Numbered from the stretch's first letter, positions 25,059-34,760 are shown. The stretch is 64,000 nt of DNA from Thermococcus sp. (GCF_017656495.1 NZ_JACDNS010000001.1:235452-299451); one strand, 5' to 3'. The notes: a model not told the origin generated them from the sequence alone. Translations and numbers: made by a program.

Positions 25059-25820
25059 TCACCTCAGCTTTAGATTGAAAAATTTAATAGCGTTCTCCTC
25101 AGTTATCATTTCTACTTCTTCAAAAGGCAGGCCTTTAAGTTTTGCTATCTCCTCAATTGCTACCTTTACGTAACAAGGTTTATTTCTCTGCCCTTTAAAT
25201 GGGCTCATATAAGGAGAATCCGTCTCCACGAGGACTGCCCCAACGTCGAGAACTTCCGCCGCAGCTTTAACTTCTGGGATGAAGACAATACCAGTGTTTA
25301 TCCCGATGTAATGTCCATTCTCTGCAATCTCCTTCGCCAGCTCTTTACTTCCAGCGAAAGAATGGAAGTAGGCGTTTACACCATAGCGCTGAACAATTTC
25401 ATATGCCTCTTTTTCAGATTCTCTAGCATGGATAACGACTGGCCTTTTGAGTTCAAGGGCTAATTCAAGGAAGTGCTTGAAAATTTGCATCTGATTTTCT
25501 TTTTGCTTTTCATTTTCAGCATAGTGGTAATCCAAGCCGATTTCGCCGACTGCTACTATTTCATCTTTATGCTCCCATATGAACTCATCAACCCTCTTAA
25601 CCTTTTCCCAGTTTCCCCGCCTCGCTTCGTTTGGATGATAACCAAGCGTTGGAAAGATAAAGCCGAAGTAAGGCTTCAGCATCTCCCAGCTTTTCCATAC
25701 GTGAGCTTTTCTGTACTCCGTTATTGAGTCAACGACAGCCTTTAGCTCTTTTCTGCACTCATCTATAATTTTTGGTGCATCTCGCTTATAAAACTCGAAA
25801 TGAGCATGAGCGTCTATCAT
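25059..25820 (-). CDS. TatD-family metal-dependent hydrolase
   Basis: 253 residues from the ATG at 25820 behind GGTGATGG. The N-terminal DAHAHF supplies the HxH metal ligands, GEIGLDYHY the glutamate, VVIHARE the third histidine, AYFHSFAG the fourth and ETDSPYMSP the catalytic aspartate. These are the TatD landmarks (amidohydrolase superfamily, nuclease or phosphoesterase activity in studied members). Specific substrate unknown. Co-directional with DUF504 and MBL genes upstream. Confidence 0.88.
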   Translation of the reverse strand: MIDAHAHFEFYKRDAPKIIDECRKELKAVVDSITEYRKAHVWKSWEMLKPYFGFIFPTLGYHPNEARRGNWEKVKRVDEFIWEHKDEIVAVGEIGLDYHYAENEKQKENQMQIFKHFLELALELKRPVVIHARESEKEAYEIVQRYGVNAYFHSFAGSKELAKEIAENGHYIGINTGIVFIPEVKAAAEVLDVGAVLVETDSPYMSPFKGQRNKPCYVKVAIEEIAKLKGLPFEEVEMITEENAIKFFNLKLR

Positions 25821-25891
25821 GCCATCACCAGATGAACGGAGATTTTGATTGATTAAAAACTTAACTTGATGAAAACATGGCATAGAAAACT

Positions 25892-26155
25892 TCAGAATTT
25901 AAACTCTTCACTTAGCCCTCTCTTCCTCCACACAACTTTACCATCTTTCCTAACAACCGCCAAAATCCTATGATAAGGAATCTGTGTCTCGCCAATAAAG
26001 AAGTAGCCGTGTCCAAGTTCGATAATTTCTACAGGAATTTTCTTGATGTCTCCATAAGCTCCCCTGTGCTCAATCACTATGTAGTAATCGCTCTCGTTTT
26101 CTCTTGGGTCGTACTTTATCTTTGCCAATGCTTCTTTTACTGAACCTTTCCTCAT
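25892..26155 (-). CDS. DUF504 (UPF0248) protein
   Basis: 87 residues matching the DUF504 pattern: an N-terminal helix with VKEALAKIKYDPRE, central IEHRGA and C-terminal IPYHRILAVVRKDGKVVWRKRG. The family is small, basic, archaeal and of unknown function; homologues are fused or adjacent to RNA-related genes in other genomes. Its ATG overlaps the stop of the MBL gene by 4 bases. Confidence 0.85.
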   Translation of the reverse strand: MRKGSVKEALAKIKYDPRENESDYYIVIEHRGAYGDIKKIPVEIIELGHGYFFIGETQIPYHRILAVVRKDGKVVWRKRGLSEEFKF

Positions 26156-26841
26156 TCGAAGTCCTCCAGAAGATGTTTTACATATTCAAGGTTTTCTTTC
26201 CAGTTTTTGATTACTCTTCCATGCCCTGGTAGTCCAAGATAAACATCAAGCTTTTCAAGCTTTTGAAGAGATTTTTTAAGCATCTCTAAGCTTCCTGTAG
26301 GAAAATCTATTCTCCCAACAGTCTTGTTGAAAATCGTGTCTCCCGTGAAGAGTAGCTTTTCCTTCGGCTCATACAGACAGGTACTTCCTCTCGTATGTCC
26401 GGGAGTGTGAATTACAATCAGCTCAAGATTTCCTACCCGTAATATGTCTCCACCACTCAGCTTTAGGTGGACTTCATGAGGAATGTAGTTCCTCCCATGG
26501 TAGAATGAAAGTATCACATAGTCATCTCCGCTTTCCAATGCTTCGGCAGTATAGCGATGGGCTGCAAAGTAAACATCAAAACCTTTTTCCTCGAAATACC
26601 TCCTAAAAGCTAGGTTCCCACCAACATGGTCAAAATGCTCATGTGTGTTGAAGATTATAATTCTCTCAATGCCGTTGAGATAGTTCTCGTTGAGCCAGAC
26701 ATCTATGTATTTGTGCCAGTAAACTCCAGTCCCAGTGTCTATTATCAGTGCTTCATTTTCATCTCTAACTAAGTATATGTTTGAGTCCCAGCCAAGCCCT
26801 TTGAGCATTACAGTGTTTGGTGGAATTTCGATGGGAATCAT
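26152..26841 (-). CDS. Metallo-beta-lactamase fold hydrolase
   Basis: 229 residues. NTHEHFDHVGG is the HxHxDH zinc motif, HTPGHTRGS the third histidine, LFTGDTIF the bridging aspartate and LPGHG the last histidine; this is the glyoxalase II-like branch. The ATG at 26841 lies behind GAGGTGATGAAC. Frames reaching further upstream run through a GC-rich guide-RNA candidate and are unlikely to be translated. Substrate is not known. Confidence 0.88.
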   Translation of the reverse strand: MIPIEIPPNTVMLKGLGWDSNIYLVRDENEALIIDTGTGVYWHKYIDVWLNENYLNGIERIIIFNTHEHFDHVGGNLAFRRYFEEKGFDVYFAAHRYTAEALESGDDYVILSFYHGRNYIPHEVHLKLSGGDILRVGNLELIVIHTPGHTRGSTCLYEPKEKLLFTGDTIFNKTVGRIDFPTGSLEMLKKSLQKLEKLDVYLGLPGHGRVIKNWKENLEYVKHLLEDFE

Positions 26842-26859
26842 GTTCATCACCTCAAAAAG

Positions 26860-26932
26860 GGGCTCCAGGGGGGACCGCGTCCTCATCCGAGGGAGCGAGT
26901 CTCGTCAGCAAGGGTAAAACTCTTCATCGCCC
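26860..26932 (-). ncRNA. C/D-box-like RNA candidate in the leader of the MBL gene
   Basis: Reading the minus strand: GGGC, C box GCGATGA (26930-26924), 15 bases, D' CTGA (26908-26905), a 16-base GC-rich insert that can form a short stem, C' GGATGA (26888-26883), guide, D-like CTGG (26868-26865), then GCCC. GGGC and GCCC form a terminal stem. The D box is imperfect and the D'-C' spacer long, so this is less certain than the other guide RNAs. Confidence 0.45.
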
Positions 26933-27012
26933 ATTTGAAAATTAACCCCAAGGTTTAAAAAGTTAGGGAGACTTTATAAAGGCTCACCACTACTAATGGT
27001 TAGGTGATTTGA

Positions 27013-28065
27013 ATGAAAGCTGAGAGAGCTAAGGAAATTTTGATTAATCTGCTGAGAATTCCGTCTCCTTCCGGAAAAGAAGATAGATTGGCCCTGCATA
27101 TCATGGAGTTCCTTCACAAACTCGGTTATGATGTCCACATAGAGAGTGATGGCGAGATAATAAACCTCATCGTTAATCCAGATGCCGAGCTCTTCTATGA
27201 AGTGCATATGGATACAATTGACATTAGAGTTCAGCCATTCATAAGAGGTAACATTGTCTATGGAACTGGGGCGAGTGATGTAAAAGGAGGTTTGGCGAGC
27301 ATTTTGCTTATGCTTGAGAGCCTAAAGAAGGAAGGCAAGGACTTAAACGTTGGAATTGTCTTTGTCAGTGATGAGGAGAAGGGAGGAAGAGGATCTGCTT
27401 TATTCATGGAGCGTTACAGACCAAAGATGGCAATTGTTTTAGAACCAACTGACCTTGAAGTTCACATAGCCCATGCTGGAAACATTGAGGCTTACTTTGA
27501 GGTTGACGGAAAAGAAGCCCACGGAGCTTGTCCAGAGAGCGGCGAGAATGCCATTGAGCTGACTTATAGGATGCTGGAGGAGCTTAAGGCTTTGGAACCG
27601 TTTAAACAAAAAGGAAAGTACTTTGATCCTCACGTTGGACTGCAAGAGCTTGTTTGTGAAAACCCGTATTATTTAATTCCTGCTCTCTGCAAAGGAAGGC
27701 TGGAGGCTCGTCTGTTACCAGAGCAGGAAGTTGAGGACATTCTCGACTTATTCGATCCAATACTTGAGGAATACACGCTGAGATATGAATACACAGAGAT
27801 ATGGGATGGCTACGAGCTTGATGAGAGCGAGGAGATTGTGCAGATAGCTAAGAGAGCAATGGATTTAACTGGCTTAGATGAATTTGGAGGAATGAGGAGC
27901 TGGACAGATGCAATAAACTTCATGTACAACGGAACAAAGACCATAGTCTTTGGGCCTGGCAACTTGGACATCTCACACACGAAGAATGAACATATAGATG
28001 TGAGAGACGTCGTTAAAGCAAGTGAATTCTTAACTGCTGTGAATGATATTTTTGGGAAGAGCTGA
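27013..28065 (+). CDS. M20-family metallohydrolase (ArgE/DapE/LysK-like)
   Basis: 350 residues. EVHMDTID gives the first histidine ligand and aspartate, GTGASDVKGGLA the bridging aspartate, VSDEEKGGRGS the catalytic glutamates, and EPTDLEVHIAHAG the next ligand region; ISHTKNEHI near the end supplies the last histidine. The family removes acyl groups from amino acids or cleaves dipeptides. LysK, the LysW-lysine/ornithine hydrolase, is a possible relative, but no lysine or arginine genes lie nearby. The promoter is upstream in the gap with the MBL gene. Confidence 0.85.
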   Translation: MKAERAKEILINLLRIPSPSGKEDRLALHIMEFLHKLGYDVHIESDGEIINLIVNPDAELFYEVHMDTIDIRVQPFIRGNIVYGTGASDVKGGLASILLMLESLKKEGKDLNVGIVFVSDEEKGGRGSALFMERYRPKMAIVLEPTDLEVHIAHAGNIEAYFEVDGKEAHGACPESGENAIELTYRMLEELKALEPFKQKGKYFDPHVGLQELVCENPYYLIPALCKGRLEARLLPEQEVEDILDLFDPILEEYTLRYEYTEIWDGYELDESEEIVQIAKRAMDLTGLDEFGGMRSWTDAINFMYNGTKTIVFGPGNLDISHTKNEHIDVRDVVKASEFLTAVNDIFGKS

Positions 28066-28080
28066 TTTTTACTTTTATCT

Positions 28081-30831
28081 TTACTCTTTCCAAAACCTTC
28101 TTGTTCTTATGAACTCTCTCTCACGCTCCATCAGAGCAACCAGCAGAGCCTCACCTTTATATTGGCTTAAAAGCCTTGCAGCTGTATCTGGTCCCGTTCC
28201 ATGGCTCGCTAAAGCTAAAACCCCATCAAAGCCGTAGCTTTGGAGTAGGTCAGCCGCTTTCACAAGCTTTCTGTAAGCCTTTTCCTCTTCATTCTCTAGC
28301 TTCTCACCCCTTTTAAGTTTTTTAAAAGCTTTGAGAAAAGCTTCAGCGTCTATTGGATGCGCTGCTGCTATCATTCTTGAAGAACACTTGGGACACTCTA
28401 GATACTTTAAGCGCTCCCTTAAGCGGGAAACCTTCGTTCTTGAACTCCAGCCACAGTTTATACAGACCAATACAACTTCCGTTTCTAACAGCCTCTCTTT
28501 GAACAGCTCAAGGATTTCGTCTTTTTCAAGCTCTCCGCTGATTAAGAACTCTCCGCCGATGTTTATATTCAACTGGGCCAATGGTGAAGGTTCAGAATTT
28601 AAAGTGGTTTTAATTCTAATCATGCCGCTTTTTATTTTGTCCAAAATTTTAGTTGCATTCTTGATGTCGAGCTTGTCGTGGAAAATCTCATTTAGAGTTT
28701 CCTTCTCAATTATCGTGCCTTCAAAAAGCTTCTCAACTTTTCTTATTTTAGCCTCTCTCCGTAAAGCACCAATCCTTTTCGCAACATTCAGCATTCTCCA
28801 TCTGTAAATTGTGCTCTCCCTTAGGCTTTTTGAAATTACAAAAGGTAGAGCTTTGCTGTCTTGGAGGAGATAGCTTTTCACTTCACTCGGATTGAGCTGG
28901 AATGGAGTTTTAAACACAACTGCATGTGCCTGCGCTCTCATTGTGAAAACTTTCCCATATCTCATTGAGAGAAAACTCCATACAAATCTTCCAATGGCTT
29001 CATTAACCTGATTCCCAAAGTCCGCATGGATTACAAGGGCCTTTGGCAGGGATTCAATGCCAACATCTCTATCTGTGCTTAAAGGCTCTTGTCTTTTGAG
29101 AATTTCCTTGGCTTTTCTCAGCTCTTCCTCGTTGAACTCGACATCTTTAATAATCCTTTTCGCTCTCTCAAGGTCAAACAGCAGTTCCCTCTTCAGTCTT
29201 CCAACATCCAAAGCAACTTCCAAGGGAACAGGAATCATCTCACCTTCCCAACTCGGAATTGCACTCTCAAGGCTTTTACTTTCTCTCACTTTGAGCAGCT
29301 TTGCTTCTTCATCAATACCGAGAAGAATCCAGCTTCTGCCGTGCATTATAAACTCCGTTCCCTCCTCCAAATCCATAACAAAGCTCTCATCCAAACGACC
29401 TATGATGTGCCCGCTTGAAATATCAAAAACTCTGTAAGATATCTCATCGGGAATCGTTGAAAGATTCTCGTAGTAATAAGCATAAGCGCCTCTCCTCAAG
29501 AAGAGAACGCCTTTATCTTCATCGTAACCTATCAGATGAGCCTCTTGTAGGAGATTTAAAACTCCTTCATAATCTTCCCATTTCAAGTTTCTGTATGGGT
29601 AAGCTCTCTTGGCAATTTCAAACGGCTTATCCTTTGGCAGATGCTTATATTCAATCAGCAAGCCGACAACAAAGTGCGCCAAGACATCGAGGGCATTTTC
29701 ATACGGCTTAACTCTCTCAAGCTTCCCCTCAATGGCCCTCTGTGCTATGATTAAGCTTTCGAGGTAGTCCTCAACATTGGCCGTGATTATGTAGCCTTTG
29801 CTGACTTCTCCCAATCTATGCCTTGCTCTCCCAATTCTCTGAATGAGTCTATTGACTTGTCTCGGACTCATATATTGAATGACAACATCAACCTCTCCAA
29901 TGTCTATACCGAGCTCCATTGAAGACGTGCATACTAGAGCCTTGATTTTTCCCTCTTTTAGGGACCTCTCAGCTTGTATCCTCGCTTCTTTTGACAAACT
30001 TCCATGGTGAACTTCAACTTGTTTGCCCCAAGCTTTTAAACGATGAGCTAAGATTTCAGCAAACTGCCGTGTATTTGTGAAAATCAAAGCCCGTTTATGC
30101 TTCTCCACAATATCCCAGAGAACCCTCAAACGAGTCGCCACATCTACGGGAAGCTTTAACTTTTCAGCAAGCCCCAAATCTCTTTCATCAGGAGAAGGGA
30201 AGAGGACTTTTACCGAATACTCCTTTCTGAGTGAAGGCTTTACAATTGCATTGGCTTTCAGCCACTCCCTAATTTCTTCCTCATTTCCAACCGTTGCACT
30301 TAATCCGATTCTTTGGAATTCTGCAATCTCGGAGAGCCTCTCAAGACCCAAAATTAACTGTACTCCTCTCTTATTGTCAACAAGCTCTGCTATTTCGTCA
30401 ACAATGACGAATTTAACATTCCTCAAATAAGCTCTGAGCGATTTCATTGCCAGGATTACTCCAAGAGTTTCGGGAGTGATTATCAAAAGGTGTGGAGGGT
30501 TTTTTGTCTGCTTTGCTTTTTTATACGCGGAAGTGTCGCCGTGTCTCACTTCAACTCTAATTCCAGTTTTAGCTCCCCACCATTCCAAACGCTCGAGCAG
30601 ATCCCTGTTCAGAGCTTTGATAGGAGCGATGTAGAGGGCGGAGATTGGTTTTAAATCATTCTTCAAAATTGCATCTAAAACAGGCAGAACAGCAGCTTCA
30701 GTTTTTCCGCTTCCCGTGGGAGCAATAATTAAAACACTCTTTCCCAAGCTAATCTCACTAAAAGCTCTAAGTTGGAGTTCATTAAGCCTGCCAAACTTTT
30801 CTTCAATGGCTTTTCTGAGGAGGATGTGCAT
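28081..30831 (-). CDS. Lhr-type superfamily 2 helicase
   Basis: 916 residues. Walker A APTGSGKTEA (residues 37-46), Walker B VDEIAEL near 141, SAT motif LSATVG and motif VI QRIGRARHR define an SF2 helicase; the long tail with the DUF1998-like and winged-helix region is of the Lhr (large helicase-related) type. CINCGW and CPKCSS near the C-terminus form a zinc cluster. Motif II is DEIA rather than DEIH. Archaeal Lhr proteins unwind DNA and DNA/RNA hybrids in repair; whether this is the aLhr1 or aLhr2 branch needs a tree. Confidence 0.88.
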   Translation of the reverse strand: MHILLRKAIEEKFGRLNELQLRAFSEISLGKSVLIIAPTGSGKTEAAVLPVLDAILKNDLKPISALYIAPIKALNRDLLERLEWWGAKTGIRVEVRHGDTSAYKKAKQTKNPPHLLIITPETLGVILAMKSLRAYLRNVKFVIVDEIAELVDNKRGVQLILGLERLSEIAEFQRIGLSATVGNEEEIREWLKANAIVKPSLRKEYSVKVLFPSPDERDLGLAEKLKLPVDVATRLRVLWDIVEKHKRALIFTNTRQFAEILAHRLKAWGKQVEVHHGSLSKEARIQAERSLKEGKIKALVCTSSMELGIDIGEVDVVIQYMSPRQVNRLIQRIGRARHRLGEVSKGYIITANVEDYLESLIIAQRAIEGKLERVKPYENALDVLAHFVVGLLIEYKHLPKDKPFEIAKRAYPYRNLKWEDYEGVLNLLQEAHLIGYDEDKGVLFLRRGAYAYYYENLSTIPDEISYRVFDISSGHIIGRLDESFVMDLEEGTEFIMHGRSWILLGIDEEAKLLKVRESKSLESAIPSWEGEMIPVPLEVALDVGRLKRELLFDLERAKRIIKDVEFNEEELRKAKEILKRQEPLSTDRDVGIESLPKALVIHADFGNQVNEAIGRFVWSFLSMRYGKVFTMRAQAHAVVFKTPFQLNPSEVKSYLLQDSKALPFVISKSLRESTIYRWRMLNVAKRIGALRREAKIRKVEKLFEGTIIEKETLNEIFHDKLDIKNATKILDKIKSGMIRIKTTLNSEPSPLAQLNINIGGEFLISGELEKDEILELFKERLLETEVVLVCINCGWSSRTKVSRLRERLKYLECPKCSSRMIAAAHPIDAEAFLKAFKKLKRGEKLENEEEKAYRKLVKAADLLQSYGFDGVLALASHGTGPDTAARLLSQYKGEALLVALMEREREFIRTRRFWKE

Positions 30832-30872
30832 GGTATAAAATTAGAAAGAGAATTAAAAGAGTTTTGCAAAAG

Positions 30873-32012
30873 TTACTCACCATAGAAGGCTCTCTTATAC
30901 AGCTCTTTTATTTCCTCAGCGCTTGGTTCAACTGGGTTGAAGTTTATTAGCGGATCGTGATAAGCTTTTTCGCTCATTTCGTCAAGTTTTGAGAGGAATT
31001 CATCTTCACTTACAAGTTCACTCAGCTTTGGAACTCCAAGCATCTCATTGAACTCTTTGATGACTTCAACCAGCTCTTGGGCAGTGTTAAAGCCAAGCTC
31101 TCTTGCTATCTCTGCATAGCGTTTTCTTGCATATTCGCTCCTCATGTTGAACTCCATAACATAGGGCAAGAATATTGCATTTAATAAGCCGTGAGGGGCA
31201 ATCCAAGCTGCTTTATGGCTTAAGCTGTGGCACAAGCCTAATCGGGCATTAAGAAAAGCTATTCCGGCCATTGTTGCTGCGTAGTGGACATTTTCTCTTG
31301 CCTTTTCATCCCTTTGAACTGAGAGTGGCAGCCACTTATAGACGAGCTTTATGGCTTTAATTGCCACTGCATCGCTGAAAGGTGTCGCTGCGGTTGTTGT
31401 ATAAGCTTCAATTCCATGCACCAGAACATCCAGTCCGCTGTTTCTTGCAACTTCTTTTGGCATTGTCCTCGGCAACCTTGGATCAAGAATTGCAAACTCT
31501 GGAGCAATTTCAAAGCTCACGAGGTTGTATTTAATATCTCCTTTTTTAAGAACACTTGCTGCTGAAACCTCACTCCCGGCTCCGCTCGTTGAAGGGATTG
31601 CTATTAATGGAGTCTTGAGCTTAGGGATTGGCTTTGGCTTCTCAAAGCGACTTATGAATGCAACCTCCTCAAACTTAAGCTCTGGAGCATCATAGAAAAC
31701 CTTAACTGCCTTTGCCACATCTATTACACTTCCCCCACCAAGAGCAATGATCAAATCTGGCTGGAACTCTCTGATCTTTGGCATTATACTTTCGACATAT
31801 TCATAGCTCGGCTCTGCTGGAACTCCTATTATTGCCTCAACCTCTGCCTCTGCATCCTCAACATAGTTCATTGCCTCATTTAAAAATCCGTGAACTCTCA
31901 TTGATTTGCTTGAGAATATTAAAACTCTGCTGTGCTTTTTTGCAACGCTCTTTATGTAGCTTAAGCTACCTTCTCCTAAAATTATCCTCGTCTTTAAGCT
32001 GAAGAACTGCAT
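30873..32012 (-). CDS. Iron-containing alcohol dehydrogenase
   Basis: 379 residues, group III ADH. GGGSVIDVAKA near residue 96 is the NAD(P)-binding glycine motif. Iron ligands are the Asp and His of GLDVLVHGIEAY and the histidines of CHSLSHKAAWIAPHG. Thermococcal relatives reduce aldehydes to alcohols with NADPH, disposing of reductant from amino-acid fermentation. The ATG at 32012 follows GGTGATGCTC; an in-frame start at 32021 is possible. Followed by, and perhaps co-transcribed from, mtnA upstream. Confidence 0.92.
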   Translation of the reverse strand: MQFFSLKTRIILGEGSLSYIKSVAKKHSRVLIFSSKSMRVHGFLNEAMNYVEDAEAEVEAIIGVPAEPSYEYVESIMPKIREFQPDLIIALGGGSVIDVAKAVKVFYDAPELKFEEVAFISRFEKPKPIPKLKTPLIAIPSTSGAGSEVSAASVLKKGDIKYNLVSFEIAPEFAILDPRLPRTMPKEVARNSGLDVLVHGIEAYTTTAATPFSDAVAIKAIKLVYKWLPLSVQRDEKARENVHYAATMAGIAFLNARLGLCHSLSHKAAWIAPHGLLNAIFLPYVMEFNMRSEYARKRYAEIARELGFNTAQELVEVIKEFNEMLGVPKLSELVSEDEFLSKLDEMSEKAYHDPLINFNPVEPSAEEIKELYKRAFYGE

Positions 32013-32046
32013 GAGCATCACCAGAATAAAGAAAGATGTAGGGGAA

Positions 32047-33135
32047 TTAAAGTTTATCCTCCAAAGCTAAATCCTCAAACAGCTTCTTCAAGTTCCTCTC
32101 AAATGGAGGATAAACAACGCCCTTGTCTGTTATTATTGCCGTCAGATACTTGTGAGGCGTAACATCAAAGGCTGGATTGTAGACATCAACATCTGGTGCT
32201 ATTTTACAGCCGCCGCATGTTAGAACTTCTTCTTTGCTGCGCTCTTCAATTGGTATCTCCTTGCCGCTCTTAAGGCTCATGTCAATTGTTGATAGCGGTG
32301 CAACTGTAAAGAATGGAATCCCGTGCTCCTTAGCTAATACAGCCAAAGTATAAGTTCCAATCTTATTTGCAAAGTCACCGTTTGCAACGATTCTATCAGC
32401 ACCAACAATTATAGCATCAACTTTTCCCTGCTGCATTACAAAGCCAGCCATATTATCGGCAATGAGCTTGAGTGGAATACCGTCGTAGTGATATTCCCAC
32501 GCAGATAAGCGAGCACCCTGCAAAACCGGTCTTGTCTCGTCAACCCAAAGTAAGTTGAGCTTTCCTTCTTTGTGCATAACTCTTAAAACAGCGCCAACAG
32601 TTCCAAGGTGAACAGTTGCTAAGCTTCCAGCGTTGCAGTGCGTCAATACATTCCCCTCTGGCAGAATTTCAGCTCCAATGTGTCCCATCCTCAGATTTGC
32701 TTCAACATCTTCATCCGCTATTCTTTGAGCTTCCCCAACTATCAAGCGCTTTATTTCATCTAAGCTATCCTCTCTGTGTTCTTCGACAAGATTTTTTATT
32801 CTATTCAACGCCCAGAAGAGGTTCACCGCCGTTGGGCGGGTGTTTTTCAGAATTTCATATACCCTGTAAAAGCCATCAAAAAACTCATCCTTTGTTTCTG
32901 CCTTGCTCCTCTCGGCATATAAGGCTAAACCAAAAGCAGCTGTCGCTCCTATAGCGGGAGCACCTCTCACCTGCATTGTCTTTATGGCTTTTGCAACTTG
33001 CTCAACAGTGCTTAGAGATATGACCTTAAACTCCCAAGGCAAAAGCTTCTGGTCAATGAGGTAAACTTTCTTATCTTTATACTCAACGCTCCTTGGGAGC
33101 TTTGTAAGTTCTTCTGGTTTGTACTTAAGCTTCAT
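32047..33135 (-). CDS. mtnA: S-methyl-5-thioribose-1-phosphate isomerase (MtnA)
   Basis: 362 residues. RGAPAIGATAAFG near residue 61, HCNAGSLAT (catalytic cysteine), ETRPVLQGARLSAWE and DRIVANGDFANKIGTY (catalytic aspartate) are landmarks of the MtnA/eIF2B-like isomerases. MtnA converts methylthioribose-1-phosphate to the ribulose form in methionine salvage. The related ribose-1,5-bisphosphate isomerase is shorter, so MtnA is preferred. The ATG at 33135 lies behind AGGTGGTAGAA. Confidence 0.92.
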   Translation of the reverse strand: MKLKYKPEELTKLPRSVEYKDKKVYLIDQKLLPWEFKVISLSTVEQVAKAIKTMQVRGAPAIGATAAFGLALYAERSKAETKDEFFDGFYRVYEILKNTRPTAVNLFWALNRIKNLVEEHREDSLDEIKRLIVGEAQRIADEDVEANLRMGHIGAEILPEGNVLTHCNAGSLATVHLGTVGAVLRVMHKEGKLNLLWVDETRPVLQGARLSAWEYHYDGIPLKLIADNMAGFVMQQGKVDAIIVGADRIVANGDFANKIGTYTLAVLAKEHGIPFFTVAPLSTIDMSLKSGKEIPIEERSKEEVLTCGGCKIAPDVDVYNPAFDVTPHKYLTAIITDKGVVYPPFERNLKKLFEDLALEDKL

Positions 33136-33290
33136 TTCTACCACCTAATGAATTTCTCAAATTTCTGATTTAAGCTTTATCCATAATCCTTGGAAATCTA
33201 GGATAATTCCTCAATCTAAATCTATCGCAACTGTTCTTCACTTATTGACCCTGTACTGGCGTCTTAAATGAGTTTAAACAGTAATAAACG

Positions 33291-33309
33291 GTTAGGAACA
33301 GTTGTTAAC
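33291..33309. promoter_or_regulatory. Two adjoining SurR-like cores
   Basis: GTTAGGAAC (33291-33299) and GTTGTTAAC (33301-33309) each fit GTT-n3-AAC and are one base apart. They lie just upstream of TTATATAT (33328-33335), a candidate TATA element for the gene at 33432. The rest of the 290-base gap to mtnA is AT-rich and shows nothing else I can name. Confidence 0.4.
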
Positions 33310-33431
33310 GATAAAAGGGACAAAAAGTTATATATGGGCTTTTTTGTAAACAAACGTGAATGTTAATTGACGATTTCGTGAAAAAAGCTTAAATAAAACT
33401 CTTTCAGTAAAAATAAGTGAGGTGAAGATAT

Positions 33432-34682
33432 ATGATGTGGAAAAAGACACTTGCTTTGTTGTTTGGATTTTTGGTTTTAGCGAGTGCAGTGCCCCTTTCG
33501 AGAGCGCAAGCTGAGACAACCACTAACTTAAATTTAGTGATCTTAGTAAGCGATAATGAGGCTGATTGTGCACTAGCCCAGAAAGTTGCTGAGTACTTAA
33601 ACGCGTCAATAGTTGTAACACCTTGGGGAATCTACGACCCAAATGTTACATCTCAAATAGTTGCCAGAGCTCCAGATTTAGTACTTATAATAGGGGGCCC
33701 AGCTGCAGTTTCAGAGGAGTATGAGAATGATCTTCAAGAGCTTGGAATCCCATATGTTAGAAGGTGGGGAGCAAACAGGTATGAAACAAACTTGGCAGTG
33801 CTCCAATACTTGTTTGAGAACTATCCAGAGCTTTTGAAGAATGTTAAAGTTGTTATTGTCTACGGTGAAGATATAACAGCAATTAAAAAAGCTGGGAACA
33901 TAAAGGGAAGAACAATTATCATTTATGTTGATGATGATTATCTCGAAAACCAGACACAGATACTAGATTTATTGAATGCCACAATGGTTCTCATAATCAA
34001 CACTCCATACTCAGAGAACGTTACAGAGAGGGTTAGAGAAAGAGTTCGTGAGAAGATTAAGGCCAATGTGACATGTGAAAACACAACAATAACTGCAGAA
34101 GATGCCTTACTTGCTATTCAGATTGCAGAGAACAAGACAATGCTCGCAGAATCATTGGTTGAAAACATCTCGATTCCTGCTGCTGAAAAATTGCTTGAAA
34201 ATGCAAAGAAGCACTTAGAGAGAGCAAAAGAAGCTTACAATGAAACTAAATATGGAAGGGCATATGGACTTGCAATTGCAGCCAAATCTATTGCTGAAGC
34301 CATAATCAGGATGGCTAGCGAAGAAAAACAGATAATGCTTCACAAAAATGAGACAATGAAAATAGAAATTAAACTTGAGAAACTTGAAGATATTGTCGAA
34401 AGGCTTGAAGAACTTGGATTTAACGTTACAGAGGAGAAAGCACTGCTAGAACAAGCAGAACAAGCCTATGAAAATGGTGATTATGGACTAGCCAAGCAAC
34501 TGCTAGAGCAACTTAAGGAACTTATAAAAACAAGATATCACACAGAAAAAGAACTCATACGTGCAAGATGGAGAGAAAAGGAAAAGCACCACGGAGAAGG
34601 CAGAGAGCACAAGGAAAAGAACTGCCATGGAGAATGTCACCATGAAGATGAAAGTGAAAAAGACGAAGGAGAAAACGGCTGA
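33432..34682 (+). CDS. Secreted CWB2/S-layer-like protein with His-rich tail
   Basis: 416 residues. A signal peptide (about 1-26, ending SRAQA) is followed by a cell-wall-binding-repeat-2-like domain: ALAQKVAEYLNASIVVTP, VLIIGGPAAVSEEYENDL and RRWGANRYETNLAV. Several NxT/S sites are present. A helical repeat region (about 220-380) resembles TPR/PgbA-type hairpins (KLLENAKKHLERAKEAYNETKYGRAYGLA). The tail is rich in His, Glu and Cys (KHHGEGREHKEKNCHGECHH), a likely metal-binding end. GAGGTGAAG precedes the ATG. Function is unknown; surface metal handling is an inference. Confidence 0.78.
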   Translation: MMWKKTLALLFGFLVLASAVPLSRAQAETTTNLNLVILVSDNEADCALAQKVAEYLNASIVVTPWGIYDPNVTSQIVARAPDLVLIIGGPAAVSEEYENDLQELGIPYVRRWGANRYETNLAVLQYLFENYPELLKNVKVVIVYGEDITAIKKAGNIKGRTIIIYVDDDYLENQTQILDLLNATMVLIINTPYSENVTERVRERVREKIKANVTCENTTITAEDALLAIQIAENKTMLAESLVENISIPAAEKLLENAKKHLERAKEAYNETKYGRAYGLAIAAKSIAEAIIRMASEEKQIMLHKNETMKIEIKLEKLEDIVERLEELGFNVTEEKALLEQAEQAYENGDYGLAKQLLEQLKELIKTRYHTEKELIRARWREKEKHHGEGREHKEKNCHGECHHEDESEKDEGENG

Positions 34683-34760
34683 CGTTTCTTTTCTTTCATA
34701 TCTTTCGTCATTTTCGTAATTGTTAAATTTCTCTGAAGATATCTTTTCTTGGTGATATCT

